DNA of 64,000 nucleotides from Campylobacter concisus. Its GTDB lineage: Bacteria; Campylobacterota; Campylobacteria; Campylobacterales; Campylobacteraceae. The stretch lies in the NCBI RefSeq assembly GCF_003048405.1, contig NZ_PIQS01000006.1, positions 1-64,000 on the forward strand, read 5' to 3'. The notes under the pieces were generated by a model that saw nothing but the letters and a program-made list of their open reading frames with translations, was not told the DNA's origin and did not search any database. Positions 63,788 to 64,000 of the stretch are shown here, piece after piece (positions within the stretch are counted from its first letter, which is position 1; every line of letters starts with the position of its first letter). Position numbers and translations under genes: made by a program.

Positions 63788-64000
63788 TGAAACTAAGTGA
63801 AATAGCTTTAAAAGTAAACGCTACTTTTAGCGGAGAAGATATAGAAATTTTTGCCTTAAATTCTTTAAAAAATGCAAATAAAGCTGAGCTAACATATTGT
63901 GACGGCGAGAAAAATGCAAAATTTATAAGTATGTCAAACGCTGGAGCCATATTGGTAACAAAATCACTTTTGGACCTAGTGCCAGCTGGCATGGTAGCGC
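63787..64000 (+). CDS. lpxD: UDP-3-O-acylglucosamine N-acyltransferase (5' part)
   Basis: 71 codons are visible before the window ends: MKLSEIALKVNATFSGED, then SLKNANKAELTYCDGEKN and AGAILVTKSLL, the N-terminal uridine-binding domain of LpxD. The beta-helix acyltransferase part is outside. It adds the second acyl chain in lipid A synthesis. An ATG three bases earlier (63784) is equally possible; either overlaps the ilvH stop. The order ilvI-ilvH-lpxD is as in C. jejuni. Confidence 0.88.
   Translation, partial: MKLSEIALKVNATFSGEDIEIFALNSLKNANKAELTYCDGEKNAKFISMSNAGAILVTKSLLDLVPAGMVA

Noticed and set aside
1..64000. CRISPR arrays, insertion sequences, prophage, tRNA or rRNA genes
   Set aside because: No regularly spaced repeats, transposase or integrase motifs, terminal repeats, or tRNA T-loop patterns in intergenic DNA were seen on reading; a covariance-model scan would settle small RNAs.

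Overview
The window looks like chromosomal DNA of a Campylobacter species, probably from the C. concisus / C. curvus / C. showae side of the genus. The evidence is AT-rich DNA full of aaatttt runs, epsilonproteobacterial gene neighbourhoods, and sigma-54 and sigma-28 flagellar promoters. Recalled C. jejuni neighbourhoods include fapA-ruvA-ddl-X-hydrolase-murF, thiL-truD, rsmD-flgI-flgJ-flgM-flgN-flgK, trpC-HIT-mnmH and ilvI-ilvH-lpxD. The species call is inference; no rRNA operon or tRNA was seen. The DNA is almost solidly coding. The only stretch over 300 bases without a protein gene (about 31558-32077) holds the RNase P RNA.

Layout. 1-1600: redox/stress genes (Rrf2 regulator cut by the window edge, NAD(P)H-binding protein, cupin) with a striking double palindrome around the cupin promoter. 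1743-2714: a zinc-type CDF efflux pump. 2716-5875: a split type IIG restriction-modification system with a nine-G tract between its two target-recognition domains. 6008-10101: lepA, a tautomerase, two tandem lipoproteins and comFC. 10183-21262: a long minus-strand housekeeping run (PLP protein, rseP, pgsA, an SDR, dapA, M16 peptidase, pyrD, msbA, cysS, murJ). 21386-27847: fapA, ruvA, ddl, an orphan Phd-like protein, a hydrolase, murF and an Hcp-like secreted protein. 27859-31557: an unrecognised gene, thiL, truD and a peptidase E-like gene. 31736-32058: rnpB.

32078-39868 is a flagellar block. A minus-strand flaG-fliD-fliS-(fliT-like) operon has a sigma-28 promoter. Opposite it lie rsmD, flgI (sigma-54 promoter), flgJ, then flgM (sigma-28 promoter), flgN and flgK. 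39865-46440 carries a DUF2400 protein, sodC, a TSUP permease, atpB, gatB, gpsA and an exported NagZ-like enzyme. 46519-49819 is an McrBC restriction module. 49865-52068 has a membrane/coiled-coil protein and two EamA permeases. 52213-64000 runs on the plus strand: class II DAHP synthase, a flavin reductase, a 750-residue coiled-coil envelope protein, a TrmN6-like methylase, a cysteine-cluster protein, a TPR protein, trpC, a HIT protein, mnmH, ilvI, ilvH and the start of lpxD.

Among the more unusual signals are: (1) a type IIG system whose G tract, on losing or gaining one G, stops translation at once between the two recognition domains; (2) the paired GTTGTAA-N9-TTACAAC palindromes that bracket the cupin promoter; (3) an orphan Phd/YefM-like protein with overlapping palindromes upstream, inside the ddl-murF cell-wall cluster. 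No CRISPR array, prophage, insertion sequence or integrase was seen.
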